Shown here: positions 1 through 6,727 of the stretch, in pieces
Position numbering within the stretch: the stretch's first letter is position 1
Layout of the letters: every line of letters starts with the position of its first letter
Assembly: GCA_964409355.1 (NCBI GenBank)
Contig: CAYPDC010000106.1
Coordinates: 1 to 14,317, forward strand
Direction of reading: 5' to 3'
From: PCC-10605 sp964409355
Lineage (GTDB): Bacteria > Cyanobacteriota > Cyanobacteriia > Cyanobacteriales > Cyanobacteriaceae
DNA: 14,317 nt
Notes under the pieces: model-generated
The model's input: the letters and a program-made list of their open reading frames with translations, nothing else
Told to the model about the DNA's origin: nothing
Databases searched by the model: none
Program-made: the position numbers and the translations under genes

Positions 1-219
1 AAAAGAGAAAATAGCTTAGTTTTACTAAATTTTACCATCTTTTTGCTCATTTTCCCAGAGCGATGGCACTCTAAACATGAGCAGATTATTTTCAACAACA
101 TATTTAAGTTAATTTGTCAATGCGTAACTCCTAATTATATAATACTGACTTATTGTTTGACTAAAAAACTTAATTTTTCATTACCTTTTTGAGTAATATA
201 GCTTTGAGGGAAAAAAAGT
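1..219. other. AT-rich upstream region without a gene
   Basis: I see no convincing coding sequence here. The stretch is AT-rich and ends with the promoter and ribosome binding site of the toxin-antitoxin-like pair. Any gene to the left lies outside the window. Confidence 0.6.
114..143 (+). promoter_or_regulatory. Candidate sigma70-type promoter of the toxin-antitoxin pair
   Basis: TTGTCA (114-119) and TATAAT (138-143) are separated by 18 bp, giving 5/6 and 6/6 matches to the -35 and -10 consensus. Transcription would start near 150 and leave a leader of about 70 nt before the antitoxin start at 220. A GAGGG ribosome binding site at 206-210 lies 9 nt before that ATG. No operator palindrome was recognised. 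Confidence 0.45.
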
Positions 220-465
220 ATGAGAGCTTATGAATTTACTACTGATATTCAAGATGGAAATATTAGTATTCCGATGGCTTATGTTAAATACTTAAATACA
301 AGAGATAACGTGAGAGTTATAATCTTAACAGAAGATGAGAATAAGCCTGATTTAAACCAAGAAAAAAAAGATAAATTATCAGATTATCTTCTCATAGGAG
401 AAATTGATGATTATGAAGATTTATTTAAGAGAGATAAAGATACTGGGAGGGAGATTGATATATGA
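220..465 (+). CDS. Small antitoxin-like protein preceding a PIN toxin
   Basis: This 81-residue acidic protein is probably the antitoxin of the PIN-domain toxin that follows. Its N-terminus (MRAYEFTTDIQDGNISIP, then a VRVIILTED strand near residues 31-39) resembles the short beta-strand, AbrB/DUF2281-like start common in cyanobacterial antitoxins. The C-terminal half is charged and probably helical, and would wrap the toxin. The ATG at 220 has a GAGGG Shine-Dalgarno 9 nt upstream. The stop overlaps the toxin start in an ATGA (462-465), so the two are translationally coupled. The family assignment rests mainly on size, position and overlap, because sequence similarity is weak. By analogy with known systems, the antitoxin or the complex may repress the promoter at 114-143, but no operator is visible. 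Confidence 0.65.
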   Translation: MRAYEFTTDIQDGNISIPMAYVKYLNTRDNVRVIILTEDENKPDLNQEKKDKLSDYLLIGEIDDYEDLFKRDKDTGREIDI

Positions 466-908
466 ATTATTTACTTGATACTTGTGTTATTTCTGAATAT
501 AGCAAAAAGAAGCCAAATCAATCAGTAATAAAGTGGTTAGATGATCAACAAAAAGACAGGTTATTCATAAGTATATTAACTATTGCTGAACTAAAAAAAG
601 GCATTTTTAAGATTAGAAAATCACAACCTGAGCGTTATGTAAAACTAAATAAATGGATCAAAATACTTGAAAAACAATTTGATGGTCGTATTTTACCTTT
701 AAGTCAAGAAATTTTAAATACATGGGCAGAAATAACTGGCGAATCTGAAGCTAATGGAAATAAATTGTCCATCATGGATAGTTTAATAGGAGCAACGGCA
801 CTAGAATATAATTTGATTATTGTTACCCGTAATGTCAGTGATTTTAACTTCTCCTTATTTAAAGTTTTTAGCCCGTGGGAAATTAACAGAGACGATGAAA
901 TGCAATAA
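462..908 (+). CDS. vapC: PIN-domain ribonuclease toxin, VapC/FitB-like
   Basis: This 148-residue protein is a complete PIN domain. The expected acidic active site is visible: D6 in LLDTCVISE, E43 in ILTIAELKKG, D106 in SIMDSLIGA, and the closing VTRNVSDF with N124 and D127. VapC-type PIN proteins are Mg-dependent RNases that cut tRNA or rRNA until neutralised by their antitoxin. The order of motifs and the KKPN segment near residues 16-19 point to the FitB-like branch. A strong purine-rich ribosome binding site (GGGAGGGAG, 445-453) lies inside the end of the upstream antitoxin gene, and the start overlaps that gene's stop. All catalytic positions are present, so the toxin looks intact. The actual RNA target cannot be read from sequence. 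Confidence 0.85.
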   Translation: MNYLLDTCVISEYSKKKPNQSVIKWLDDQQKDRLFISILTIAELKKGIFKIRKSQPERYVKLNKWIKILEKQFDGRILPLSQEILNTWAEITGESEANGNKLSIMDSLIGATALEYNLIIVTRNVSDFNFSLFKVFSPWEINRDDEMQ

Positions 909-950
909 TTTACTTATAGACTTGAACAAATCTCTCTAAATTCTAAATTG

Positions 951-1841
951 ATGATGTTTTCTCCCGAAATTATTACCGAAGCAAAAAAACTTATAGAAAA
1001 AGATTCGATCGCACTTTTTGAGCAAATCCAGTTTACAAAGATAAATACTCCCTTAAGTGGAGAGGAAATCGCCACAAGTTATGTGAAAACAGGAGAAAGG
1101 AAAACTCCCCTATTGTTATTACACGGTTTTGACAGTTCTTTATTTGAATATCGCCGTTTATTTCCATTTTTAGAGCAAGAATACGAAGTTTGGCTAGTGG
1201 ATTTATTGGGATTTGGTTTTACTCAAAGACAGGCTAATTTAAACTATTCTCCCCATAGTATTAGAACTCATCTCTATCATTTTTGGTCAACCATGATTAA
1301 CAAACCCATGATTTTAGTGGGTGCGTCAATGGGGGGTGCGAGTGCGATCGACTTTTGCTTAAGTTATCCCCAAGCAGTAGAGAAATTAGTCTTGTTAGAT
1401 AGTGGCGGTTTGACAAAGCAACCGATTATCGGGAAATTTTTGTTTCCCCCATTGGGTTATTTAGCCACAGAATTTTTACGGAATTTGAAAGTAAGGCAGA
1501 GTATTAGTAAGACGGCTTATTTTAATCCAGAATTTGCCAGTGAAGATGCCTTAAGATGTGCGGCGTTACATCTACAATGTGAGAATTGGAGTAAGGCGTT
1601 AATTTCTTTTACCAAAAGTGGCGGTTATGGCTCTTATAAGGTGGAATTAGGGCAAATTAGAGCAGAAACCTTGATTTTATGGGGGAGAAATGACCAAATC
1701 TTAGGCATAAAACCCGCTAGTCAATTTCAAGAGTTAATCCCCCAAAGTAAGTTAATTTGGATTGAGGATTGTGGTCATGTGCCACATTTAGAAAAATCAG
1801 AAATTACTGCTAATTATATTCTCGATTTTGTCAATAGCTGA
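951..1841 (+). CDS. Alpha/beta-fold hydrolase
   Basis: This is a soluble serine hydrolase of the alpha/beta fold. With the ATG at 951 the protein has 296 residues. The oxyanion-loop motif LLLHGFD is at about 55-61, the nucleophile elbow GASMGG carries S126, the acid is D248 in GRNDQ, and the base is H276 in DCGHVPH. A cap of helices lies between residues 150 and 215. The whole catalytic triad is intact. The substrate is unknown; related cyanobacterial proteins are annotated only as hydrolases. The start is uncertain: a TTG at 948 is followed directly by ATG at 951 and ATG at 954, and none has a clear Shine-Dalgarno. The gene lies 42 nt after the toxin stop, so read-through from that unit is possible. 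Confidence 0.85.
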   Translation: MMFSPEIITEAKKLIEKDSIALFEQIQFTKINTPLSGEEIATSYVKTGERKTPLLLLHGFDSSLFEYRRLFPFLEQEYEVWLVDLLGFGFTQRQANLNYSPHSIRTHLYHFWSTMINKPMILVGASMGGASAIDFCLSYPQAVEKLVLLDSGGLTKQPIIGKFLFPPLGYLATEFLRNLKVRQSISKTAYFNPEFASEDALRCAALHLQCENWSKALISFTKSGGYGSYKVELGQIRAETLILWGRNDQILGIKPASQFQELIPQSKLIWIEDCGHVPHLEKSEITANYILDFVNS

Positions 1842-1874
1842 TAAACTATAGACAAATTAAACATTTTGTTACAA

Positions 1875-1903
1875 TTAACACAACAAAAGTTAATCTATAT
1901 AAT
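1875..1903 (+). promoter_or_regulatory. Candidate rpe promoter
   Basis: TTAACA (1875-1880) and TATAAT (1898-1903) are 17 bp apart, 5/6 and 6/6 matches to the sigma70 consensus. The predicted transcription start near 1910 leaves only about 10 nt of leader before the ATG at 1921. That fits the lack of any Shine-Dalgarno in front of rpe. Confidence 0.55.
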
Positions 1904-1920
1904 TTAATTTATTAATAATT

Positions 1921-2616
1921 ATGACTGATAAAAAAGTAGTTATCTCTCCTTCCATTTTGTCTGCGGATTTCAGCCGTTTAGGAGATGAAATCAAAGCCGT
2001 TGACGAAGCTGGTGCAGATTGGATTCATGTGGATGTTATGGATGGTCGTTTTGTACCTAATATTACCATAGGTCCTTTAATTGTGGAAGCCATCCGCCCT
2101 TACACCAAAAAGCCTTTAGATGTCCATTTAATGATTGTTGAGCCTGAGAAGTATGTAGAAGACTTCGCTAAAGCAGGTGCTGACATTATTTCTGTTCATG
2201 CTGAACATAATGCTTCTCCCCATTTACACCGTACTCTCTGTCAAATCCGTGAGTTAGGCAAGATGTCTGGGGTGGTTTTAAATCCTTCTACTCCTTTAGA
2301 GTTAATTGACTATGTAATTGATATTTGTGATTTAGTTTTAATCATGAGTGTTAACCCCGGTTTTGGCGGACAAAGTTTCATTCCTTCTGTTGTACCTAAA
2401 ATCAAGGCTTTGCGTGAAATGTGCCATGAGAGAGGTTTAGATCCTTGGATTGAGGTTGACGGTGGTTTGAAACCTAACAATACTTGGCAAGTTTTAGAGG
2501 CTGGAGCTAATGCTATTGTAGCTGGTTCTGCTGTATTTAAAGCGCCTAGTTATGCAGATGCGATCGAAGGTATCCGTAACAGCAAACGTCCTCAACCTGA
2601 GTTAGCTACTGCTTAG
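1921..2616 (+). CDS. rpe: Ribulose-phosphate 3-epimerase
   Basis: The enzyme interconverts D-ribulose 5-phosphate and D-xylulose 5-phosphate in the Calvin cycle and the pentose phosphate pathway. The 231-residue TIM barrel is full length. Visible signatures are ISPSILSADF (8-17), the metal and catalytic segment with H36, D38 and D41 in HVDVMDG, H69 in DVHLM, the phosphate and lid loop MSVNPGFGGQSF (142-153), the second catalytic aspartate D180 in EVDGG, and VAGSAVF near the C-terminus. The start at 1921 gives the usual N-terminus and sits just after a strong promoter; no ribosome binding site is seen. Codon use looks more regular than in neighbouring genes, as expected for a highly expressed housekeeping gene. 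The TAG stop lies within a palindromic element. Confidence 0.97.
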   Translation: MTDKKVVISPSILSADFSRLGDEIKAVDEAGADWIHVDVMDGRFVPNITIGPLIVEAIRPYTKKPLDVHLMIVEPEKYVEDFAKAGADIISVHAEHNASPHLHRTLCQIRELGKMSGVVLNPSTPLELIDYVIDICDLVLIMSVNPGFGGQSFIPSVVPKIKALREMCHERGLDPWIEVDGGLKPNNTWQVLEAGANAIVAGSAVFKAPSYADAIEGIRNSKRPQPELATA

Positions 2617-2697
2617 GTGATTTCTAATAATAAATATCCCTGCATGATCCCCCCTAACCCCCCTTAACAAAGGGGGAATTATAAGAAAGAAATCACC
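2616..2697. repeat. MITE-like palindromic element overlapping the rpe stop
   Basis: The ends are perfect 10-bp inverted repeats (GGTGATTTCT at 2616-2625, AGAAATCACC at 2688-2697). Inside lies a second hairpin, CCCCCTT (2659-2665) and AAGGGGG (2670-2676), with a 4-nt loop. The inner C/G-rich core resembles short repeats scattered through many cyanobacterial genomes. There is no T-tract directly after the inner stem, so it is not a standard intrinsic terminator, although the folded RNA could protect the rpe 3' end. The element starts on the last base of the rpe stop codon. Confidence 0.65.
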
Positions 2698-2806
2698 CTA
2701 GTAAACCTTGGGAAACGTCGGTTATTATTTTTTTTAATTTCTCTATCCGTTTATTCACACAATAACATCATCAGATAGTTGAGATAAATTAGCCACCCAA
2801 GAAGTT

Positions 2807-4294
2807 TTAATGAAATAGCTTGACAATACTAGGTTTCATCACCTTACCCATAGCATTATGGGGAAAATCGTCCATTATCAACATTTTAGTGGGAATTTTA
2901 TACACTGCTAACCTCTCTTTTGCCCACTGTCTTAACTCATCTAAAGTCAAATTGTCTTTATCTTTTGGAATAACAGCAACGCACACCCTTTCTCCCCATT
3001 GTTCATCCTTTACCCCAACTACGGCACAATCTTTAATATGGGGATGAGTGCGCAACACTTCCTCTATTTCCAACGCCGATACTTTATAACCTCCCGTTTT
3101 AATAATATCTAACGATAATCTGCCCAAAATTCGGTAATTGCCATCTTCGACTATCGCTAAATCCCCCGTGCGAAACCATCCATCCACAAAGGCTTTTTTT
3201 GTCGCTTCTGGTTTTTGCCAATATTCGAGAAAGACGTTATCCCCTTTCACTTGAATTTCTCCAGATGTATTTCCCTCAACAATATTACCCCTCTCATCTA
3301 CTAACCTAACTTCCACCCCCGATAAGGGTTTACCCACATAACCCGCAAGGCGTTTTCCTTCTAGGGGATTCGATAAAGCCATGCCGATTTCCGTCATCCC
3401 GTAACGCTCTAGTAAGAAATGACCACTGATCTTTTGCCATGCTTGTAATACACTAATTGGTAAAGCGGCAGAACCTGAAACCATTAATCTCATTGCCTTA
3501 CAACCTGCCGTCATTTTTTCTCTTTTTGTAATATCTGATTGCTCCCAATAGTTAATTAATTTGACGTAAATTGTCGGTACTGCCATATAAATAGTTAAAT
3601 TACCTTCTATAATATAATCCCAGACAGTTTCGGCATCGAATTTCGGTAGTAAATGACATTGCGCACCACTATATAAAGCACAGGTTAAAACGTTAATAAT
3701 GCCATGAATATGATGCAAGGGTAAAGTATGTAAGATGCGATCGCAATATTGCCAACCCCAAGCGTTAACTAAAGTTTGTACTTGTGAGAGAATATTTTTA
3801 TGGGTAATCACAACTCCTTTCGGTTTACCAGTTGTGCCACTGGTGTAAAGAATTAAAGCCCTTCGCTGATGATCAACTTCGGGCAAATCCACTAAACTAT
3901 CAGTATTGGTTATTTCATCCGAGAGAATCAAACGGCAATTATTGTTATCACAGAGCGATCGTGCTATCTTTTCATAATTAGGATGGGCAATAATAACCGA
4001 AACCTGTGCATCTTGAATAACATAATCTAACTCTGGAAGGGGGTGAAAAATAGATAAAGGCACAGCAATTCCACCACTTCTCCAAATCCCCCATTGGGTT
4101 GCCACATGGATAAATTCGGAGGGGATTAAATAAGCAATTCTTTCTTCTTGTAAATCTTTTTTTTCTGTTAATAATAAACTAGCTATTTGATGAGAGACAA
4201 AGAGTAAATCTTGATAAGCAAACTCCTTTTCTTGGTTAATAATAGCAGTTTTATTTAAGTATTTTTCAGCTTGATTAATTAGAGAAATATTCAT
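2807..4294 (-). CDS. AMP-forming acyl-CoA synthetase, malonyl-CoA synthetase-like (MatB/ACSF3 type)
   Basis: This 495-residue member of the ANL superfamily activates a carboxylic acid with ATP and joins it to CoA. The core motifs are all present: P-loop-like LYTSGTTGKPKGV (149-161), LPLHHIHGI (191-199), RYGMTEIGMALSNP (297-310), the GWFRTGDLA motif (372-380), the hinge GRLSLDIIKTGGYKVSALEIE (391-411) and the C-terminal catalytic lysine K484 in AMGKV. The wording of the HHxHG, YGMTE and hinge segments is closer to MatB and mitochondrial ACSF3 (malonyl- or methylmalonyl-CoA synthetases) than to long-chain acyl-CoA or O-succinylbenzoate ligases. That is recognition by eye; the substrate is inferred. 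The ATG at 4294 has no clear Shine-Dalgarno. The gene stands alone on the minus strand, its end about 110 nt from the convergent rpe palindrome. An alternative annotation would be MenE-like ligase. Confidence 0.85.
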   Translation of the reverse strand: MNISLINQAEKYLNKTAIINQEKEFAYQDLLFVSHQIASLLLTEKKDLQEERIAYLIPSEFIHVATQWGIWRSGGIAVPLSIFHPLPELDYVIQDAQVSVIIAHPNYEKIARSLCDNNNCRLILSDEITNTDSLVDLPEVDHQRRALILYTSGTTGKPKGVVITHKNILSQVQTLVNAWGWQYCDRILHTLPLHHIHGIINVLTCALYSGAQCHLLPKFDAETVWDYIIEGNLTIYMAVPTIYVKLINYWEQSDITKREKMTAGCKAMRLMVSGSAALPISVLQAWQKISGHFLLERYGMTEIGMALSNPLEGKRLAGYVGKPLSGVEVRLVDERGNIVEGNTSGEIQVKGDNVFLEYWQKPEATKKAFVDGWFRTGDLAIVEDGNYRILGRLSLDIIKTGGYKVSALEIEEVLRTHPHIKDCAVVGVKDEQWGERVCVAVIPKDKDNLTLDELRQWAKERLAVYKIPTKMLIMDDFPHNAMGKVMKPSIVKLFH

Positions 4295-4658
4295 TTAATA
4301 GTTATGGGTTTAATTATTTTAAAAATGGAATTATTATAAGTTAACAATTTTAACTTTCCCTAACACCTGACACCCTTTTTTAGGAACAATTTATCATAAC
4401 TACTGTAGAAGAAACAAATTTATAAAAAATAATTATCAATATAAAATAATGCAGAATCGTTTCAAAGTCTAGGTAAATTTATACTTTATTAATTCTATTA
4501 ATTCAATTTATTGAACATTGTCTATTAGCTTTATCAATTTATTTATTGCAAAGCGGTTGATAATTGAAAATCCTTGTCTTGCTTTTGACTTAATAATTAA
4601 ATTCAGAGAATGAAACAGCCTTGGGATTAGTGAGTATTTTATTTGATTAATGAGTATT
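4295..4658. other. AT-rich intergenic region with repeat fragments
   Basis: No gene is supported in these 364 bases. They hold the upstream region of the acyl-CoA synthetase, a fragment of a dispersed repeat (4365-4410) that also occurs near 7113-7205, and the first copy and start of the second copy of a tandem duplication at the end of narM. No convincing promoter was found for the minus-strand synthetase gene; a TATAAT on that strand (4333-4338) lacks a matching -35. Confidence 0.6.
4388..4410 (+). repeat. Dispersed repeat fragment, copy 1
   Basis: These 23 bp match 7183-7205 at 21 positions in the same orientation, with the core ATTTATCATA(A/G)CTACTG. About 15 bp upstream, ACCTGACACC (4365-4374) is the exact reverse complement of 7113-7122. 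Both sites therefore appear to be rearranged pieces of one intergenic repeat family. Confidence 0.55.
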
Positions 4659-4670
4659 TTATTTGATTAA
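4631..4670. repeat. Perfect 20-bp tandem duplication at the narM 3' end
   Basis: Positions 4631-4650 and 4651-4670 are identical. Read on the minus strand, each unit carries the last narM codons (Leu-Ile-Lys) and its TAA stop. The gene uses the stop in the unit at 4651-4670; the second unit lies downstream as non-coding DNA. It looks like a recent slippage or duplication event that left the protein unchanged. Confidence 0.9.
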
Positions 4671-5114
4671 ATTAAACTCTTTTAAAGCAGGTAAAAAATT
4701 ACGATTTTCATGCCCCGATTTACTCAATTTGATTAAGACAAATCTTTGTAATGGTGTTAGTTTTTGCCATTGAGATAATTCTAAGTGAAAATTAAATTCT
4801 TTTTCTTTTTCCTGTATTTGCTCTGGGATTTTATCAATATTTAACCATTGTGGGGTTAATTCTATTTCTAAAGTTTTGGCATATTCTCCTGTTTTTTTCC
4901 TGATTAATTCTTGTAAATAATGGGCATATTCTTTAATTTCATCTAAAGTTTCACAGGGTTTAAACACTAAAGACTCTTTTTCTTTTTCATCGAAAATGTG
5001 CCAGTGATTAAGTTTTAATTTTACCCCACAAGTGTCGAGTTTATATCTAACAATCATGGGAATACATCTTAAAGAATCGATAAAATCTCGTTCAAATTCA
5101 AAAAAAATAGTCAT
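4659..5114 (-). CDS. narM: Nitrate reductase-associated protein NarM
   Basis: I recognise the Nitr_red_assoc family from the conserved N-terminus: an FEFERDFIDSLRCIPM segment (5-20), then VRYKLDTCGVKLKL (22-35) and HW (37-38), followed by an acidic helical region and a C-terminal LTPLQRFVLIKL helix (119-130). In cyanobacteria NarM is needed for activity of the ferredoxin-dependent nitrate reductase NarB, probably in its maturation or stability. The 151-residue length is normal. No narB, nir or nrt gene is in this window, so narM is separated from the nitrate cluster here. It lies 68 nt downstream of the coiled-coil gene on the same strand and may share its transcript. No good NtcA site was found. 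The 3' end is part of a 20-bp tandem duplication. Confidence 0.88.
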   Translation of the reverse strand: MTIFFEFERDFIDSLRCIPMIVRYKLDTCGVKLKLNHWHIFDEKEKESLVFKPCETLDEIKEYAHYLQELIRKKTGEYAKTLEIELTPQWLNIDKIPEQIQEKEKEFNFHLELSQWQKLTPLQRFVLIKLSKSGHENRNFLPALKEFNLIK

Positions 5115-5182
5115 TTTTAATCCCTATAAAATTCTCACCCTATTAGTCATAACTACACGCTAAATTCTCAATGCTCAATTCT

Positions 5183-6076
5183 TCATTCATCTTCTTTTTT
5201 TCTCCCAAATTGAGGGAGTTGTATAAACATTCTTCTTCTTGGTTTTTTCTCCTCTTTATCTGTTTTATTTTCCGTTACTGGCGTTTCTGGCACTATTTTA
5301 CTCTCTTTCATATCCACTTTTTTGAGAATACTATTTTGATTTTCTGATTCCCTTGAAGGCAAGTTTGCCAAGTCAGAATCACTATTATTTTCTTCTGGAG
5401 AAGAAGGCTTAATTTCTAAGATATTTTCTTTCAATTCATTTTCTTGAATTGTGTCTATTATATCCTGATTCTCTGGTATAATTTCCTCTGGGTTTGTTAA
5501 ATTTAGTTGACTTTTATTAGTGACAAAAGAAGGAGGTATATTATTTTCACTAAAGGATTTGATCACACTGTTAGCGTTACCCTCTACTGAAGAAGCATTG
5601 ATGACCTGATCTAATGCAGTTTTATATTGAATATTATATCTCTGCTGTCTTTGCAATCTTATTTTTAATTCTTTATTTTCTTTTTCTACTTGTTTTAATT
5701 GATGTTGTTGCTCATTATAGCTATCCTGAATTAAAGAACATTCTCTTTCTAATCGAGCGGTTTGTTGTTGAATTTTTTCTAACTCTTGAGTAAGATTATC
5801 AACAGTTGATTTTTGATTGATTATTTGTTCATCTTTTTCTGTAATTTCTAACTGCAATTGTCTTAGTTTTTCCTGTTGATTTTCTTCTAAATGAAAATAG
5901 TCTTGATTTTTGATTACTTGAACTTTTATCTGCTGTTTTTGTTCTTCAATAATCGTTTCCAATTCACTAATTTTTGCTTTTAGTTTTTCATTCTGAATTC
6001 TAATTTTAGATGCGATCGCATACCAGTCAACTTGGTTAATTAGAGGTTTGGAGGATGAGGGAGAAGAATTAGCCAT
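5183..6076 (-). CDS. Coiled-coil protein of unknown function
   Basis: I do not recognise a named family. The 297-residue protein has three visible parts. Residues 1-23 contain a short hydrophobic segment (VDWYAIASKI). Residues 24-155 form a long charged coiled coil rich in Glu, Gln, Lys and Leu. Residues 160-277 are low-complexity, rich in Asn, Ser, Glu and Pro, and probably disordered. The end is a basic tail, KKPRRRMFIQLPQFGRKK (277-294), that could bind a membrane, nucleic acid or a partner. No signal peptide or membrane helix is evident. It is the likely first gene of a two-gene minus-strand unit with narM, 68 nt downstream, so a link to nitrate reductase is possible but unproven. The ATG at 6076 has no clear Shine-Dalgarno. 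A HIP1 octamer (6012-6019) lies within the N-terminal coding region. Confidence 0.75.
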   Translation of the reverse strand: MANSSPSSSKPLINQVDWYAIASKIRIQNEKLKAKISELETIIEEQKQQIKVQVIKNQDYFHLEENQQEKLRQLQLEITEKDEQIINQKSTVDNLTQELEKIQQQTARLERECSLIQDSYNEQQHQLKQVEKENKELKIRLQRQQRYNIQYKTALDQVINASSVEGNANSVIKSFSENNIPPSFVTNKSQLNLTNPEEIIPENQDIIDTIQENELKENILEIKPSSPEENNSDSDLANLPSRESENQNSILKKVDMKESKIVPETPVTENKTDKEEKKPRRRMFIQLPQFGRKKEDE

Positions 6077-6247
6077 GGGTATTTGCTATGATTCAATAGT
6101 GAGACTTAAAAATGAACGGAAGGATTTTATTTTCTTTTAGATTAGCACAACTATAATAATTTAAAACAATTAGGTCTTTTCCCGAAGAATCAATATTAAG
6201 AAATATTAAAAATAACCCCATAAAAGTTAAACAATACAAAGGAAAGA

Positions 6248-6276
6248 TTGACTGTTCAAGGAAAAAATGATAAATT
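6248..6276 (+). promoter_or_regulatory. Candidate promoter of the 65-residue small protein gene
   Basis: TTGACT (6248-6253) lies 17 bp before TAAATT (6271-6276), and the -10 is preceded by TGA, an extended -10 (TGn). Transcription would begin near 6283, about 38 nt before the ATG at 6321. The -10 itself matches only 4/6. Confidence 0.35.
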
Positions 6277-6320
6277 TTGACGGTATAAACTAGCTATATA
6301 TTTAGGTATTCAATCATCCC

Positions 6321-6518
6321 ATGAATTTACCACTTTCTGGCATTAATCAATCAAAAAAAGAGGATATAAGTGATTATGTGGCTCACTTACAAATACACAT
6401 GAGCCTTCAATCTCGTAATCTTTTACCCCAAATCGATCGGATTAAAGATAGTCGTGATAATTTGTTATATCAAACTCAGGCGAATATTGAGAAGTTAACT
6501 TCCCGGGAATTAGCTTAA
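6321..6518 (+). CDS. Small hypothetical protein, 65 residues
   Basis: I do not recognise a family. The predicted protein is hydrophilic and mostly helical, with no membrane segment or cysteine. A central stretch, IHMSLQSRNLLPQIDRIKD (25-43), looks amphipathic. Support for a real gene is indirect: a plausible promoter at 6248-6276, protein-like composition, and a hairpin with a short T-run 27 nt after the stop. There is no clear Shine-Dalgarno before the ATG. It lies between the divergent coiled-coil/narM unit and PSRP-3. It could be a lineage-specific small protein, or less likely a chance ORF. Confidence 0.5.
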   Translation: MNLPLSGINQSKKEDISDYVAHLQIHMSLQSRNLLPQIDRIKDSRDNLLYQTQANIEKLTSRELA

Positions 6519-6542
6519 CTTCAAATATTTCCCGCAAAACGT

Positions 6543-6569
6543 AGGGGTTGAACAATGTTCAACCCTTTT
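6543..6569 (+). terminator. Palindrome, probable terminator after the small protein gene
   Basis: GGGTTGAAC (6545-6553) and GTTCAACCC (6557-6565) form a perfect 9-bp stem with a 3-nt loop, followed by TTTT (6566-6569). The flanking GTAGGGG makes it resemble a short palindrome common in cyanobacterial intergenic DNA, so it may be both a dispersed repeat and a terminator. Confidence 0.6.
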
Positions 6570-6717
6570 AAATTTATATTGATATTGTTCAATCTCTCTT
6601 GTCATATAAAGTATTTTTGCTTGTGTTTATCGGGAAAAATTCGATCGAATCTGCGAACTTTAGGGTACAATATCATAATGTCTATAAATATTATTAGTGT
6701 TTTATTAACTGTTATTC

Positions 6718-6722
6718 GGAGG
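6718..6722 (+). promoter_or_regulatory. Shine-Dalgarno fixing the TTG start of PSRP-3
   Basis: A perfect GGAGG stands 5 nt before TTG at 6728. No ATG lies in frame at this distance, so this site decides the start codon. Confidence 0.8.
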
Positions 6723-6727
6723 TTTAA

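Noticed and set aside
2659..2676. Intrinsic terminator of rpe
   Set aside because: The stem is good but no T-run follows it, so I describe it as part of a palindromic repeat.
2820..3047. 75-residue plus-strand ORF
   Set aside because: It is antisense to the acyl-CoA synthetase, whose motifs are continuous on the other strand.
5143..5156. NtcA-like site GTA-N8-TAA upstream of narM on the minus strand
   Set aside because: It lacks the final C of the GTA-N8-TAC consensus and is only about 13 nt from the nearest -10-like hexamer, where 20-23 is usual.
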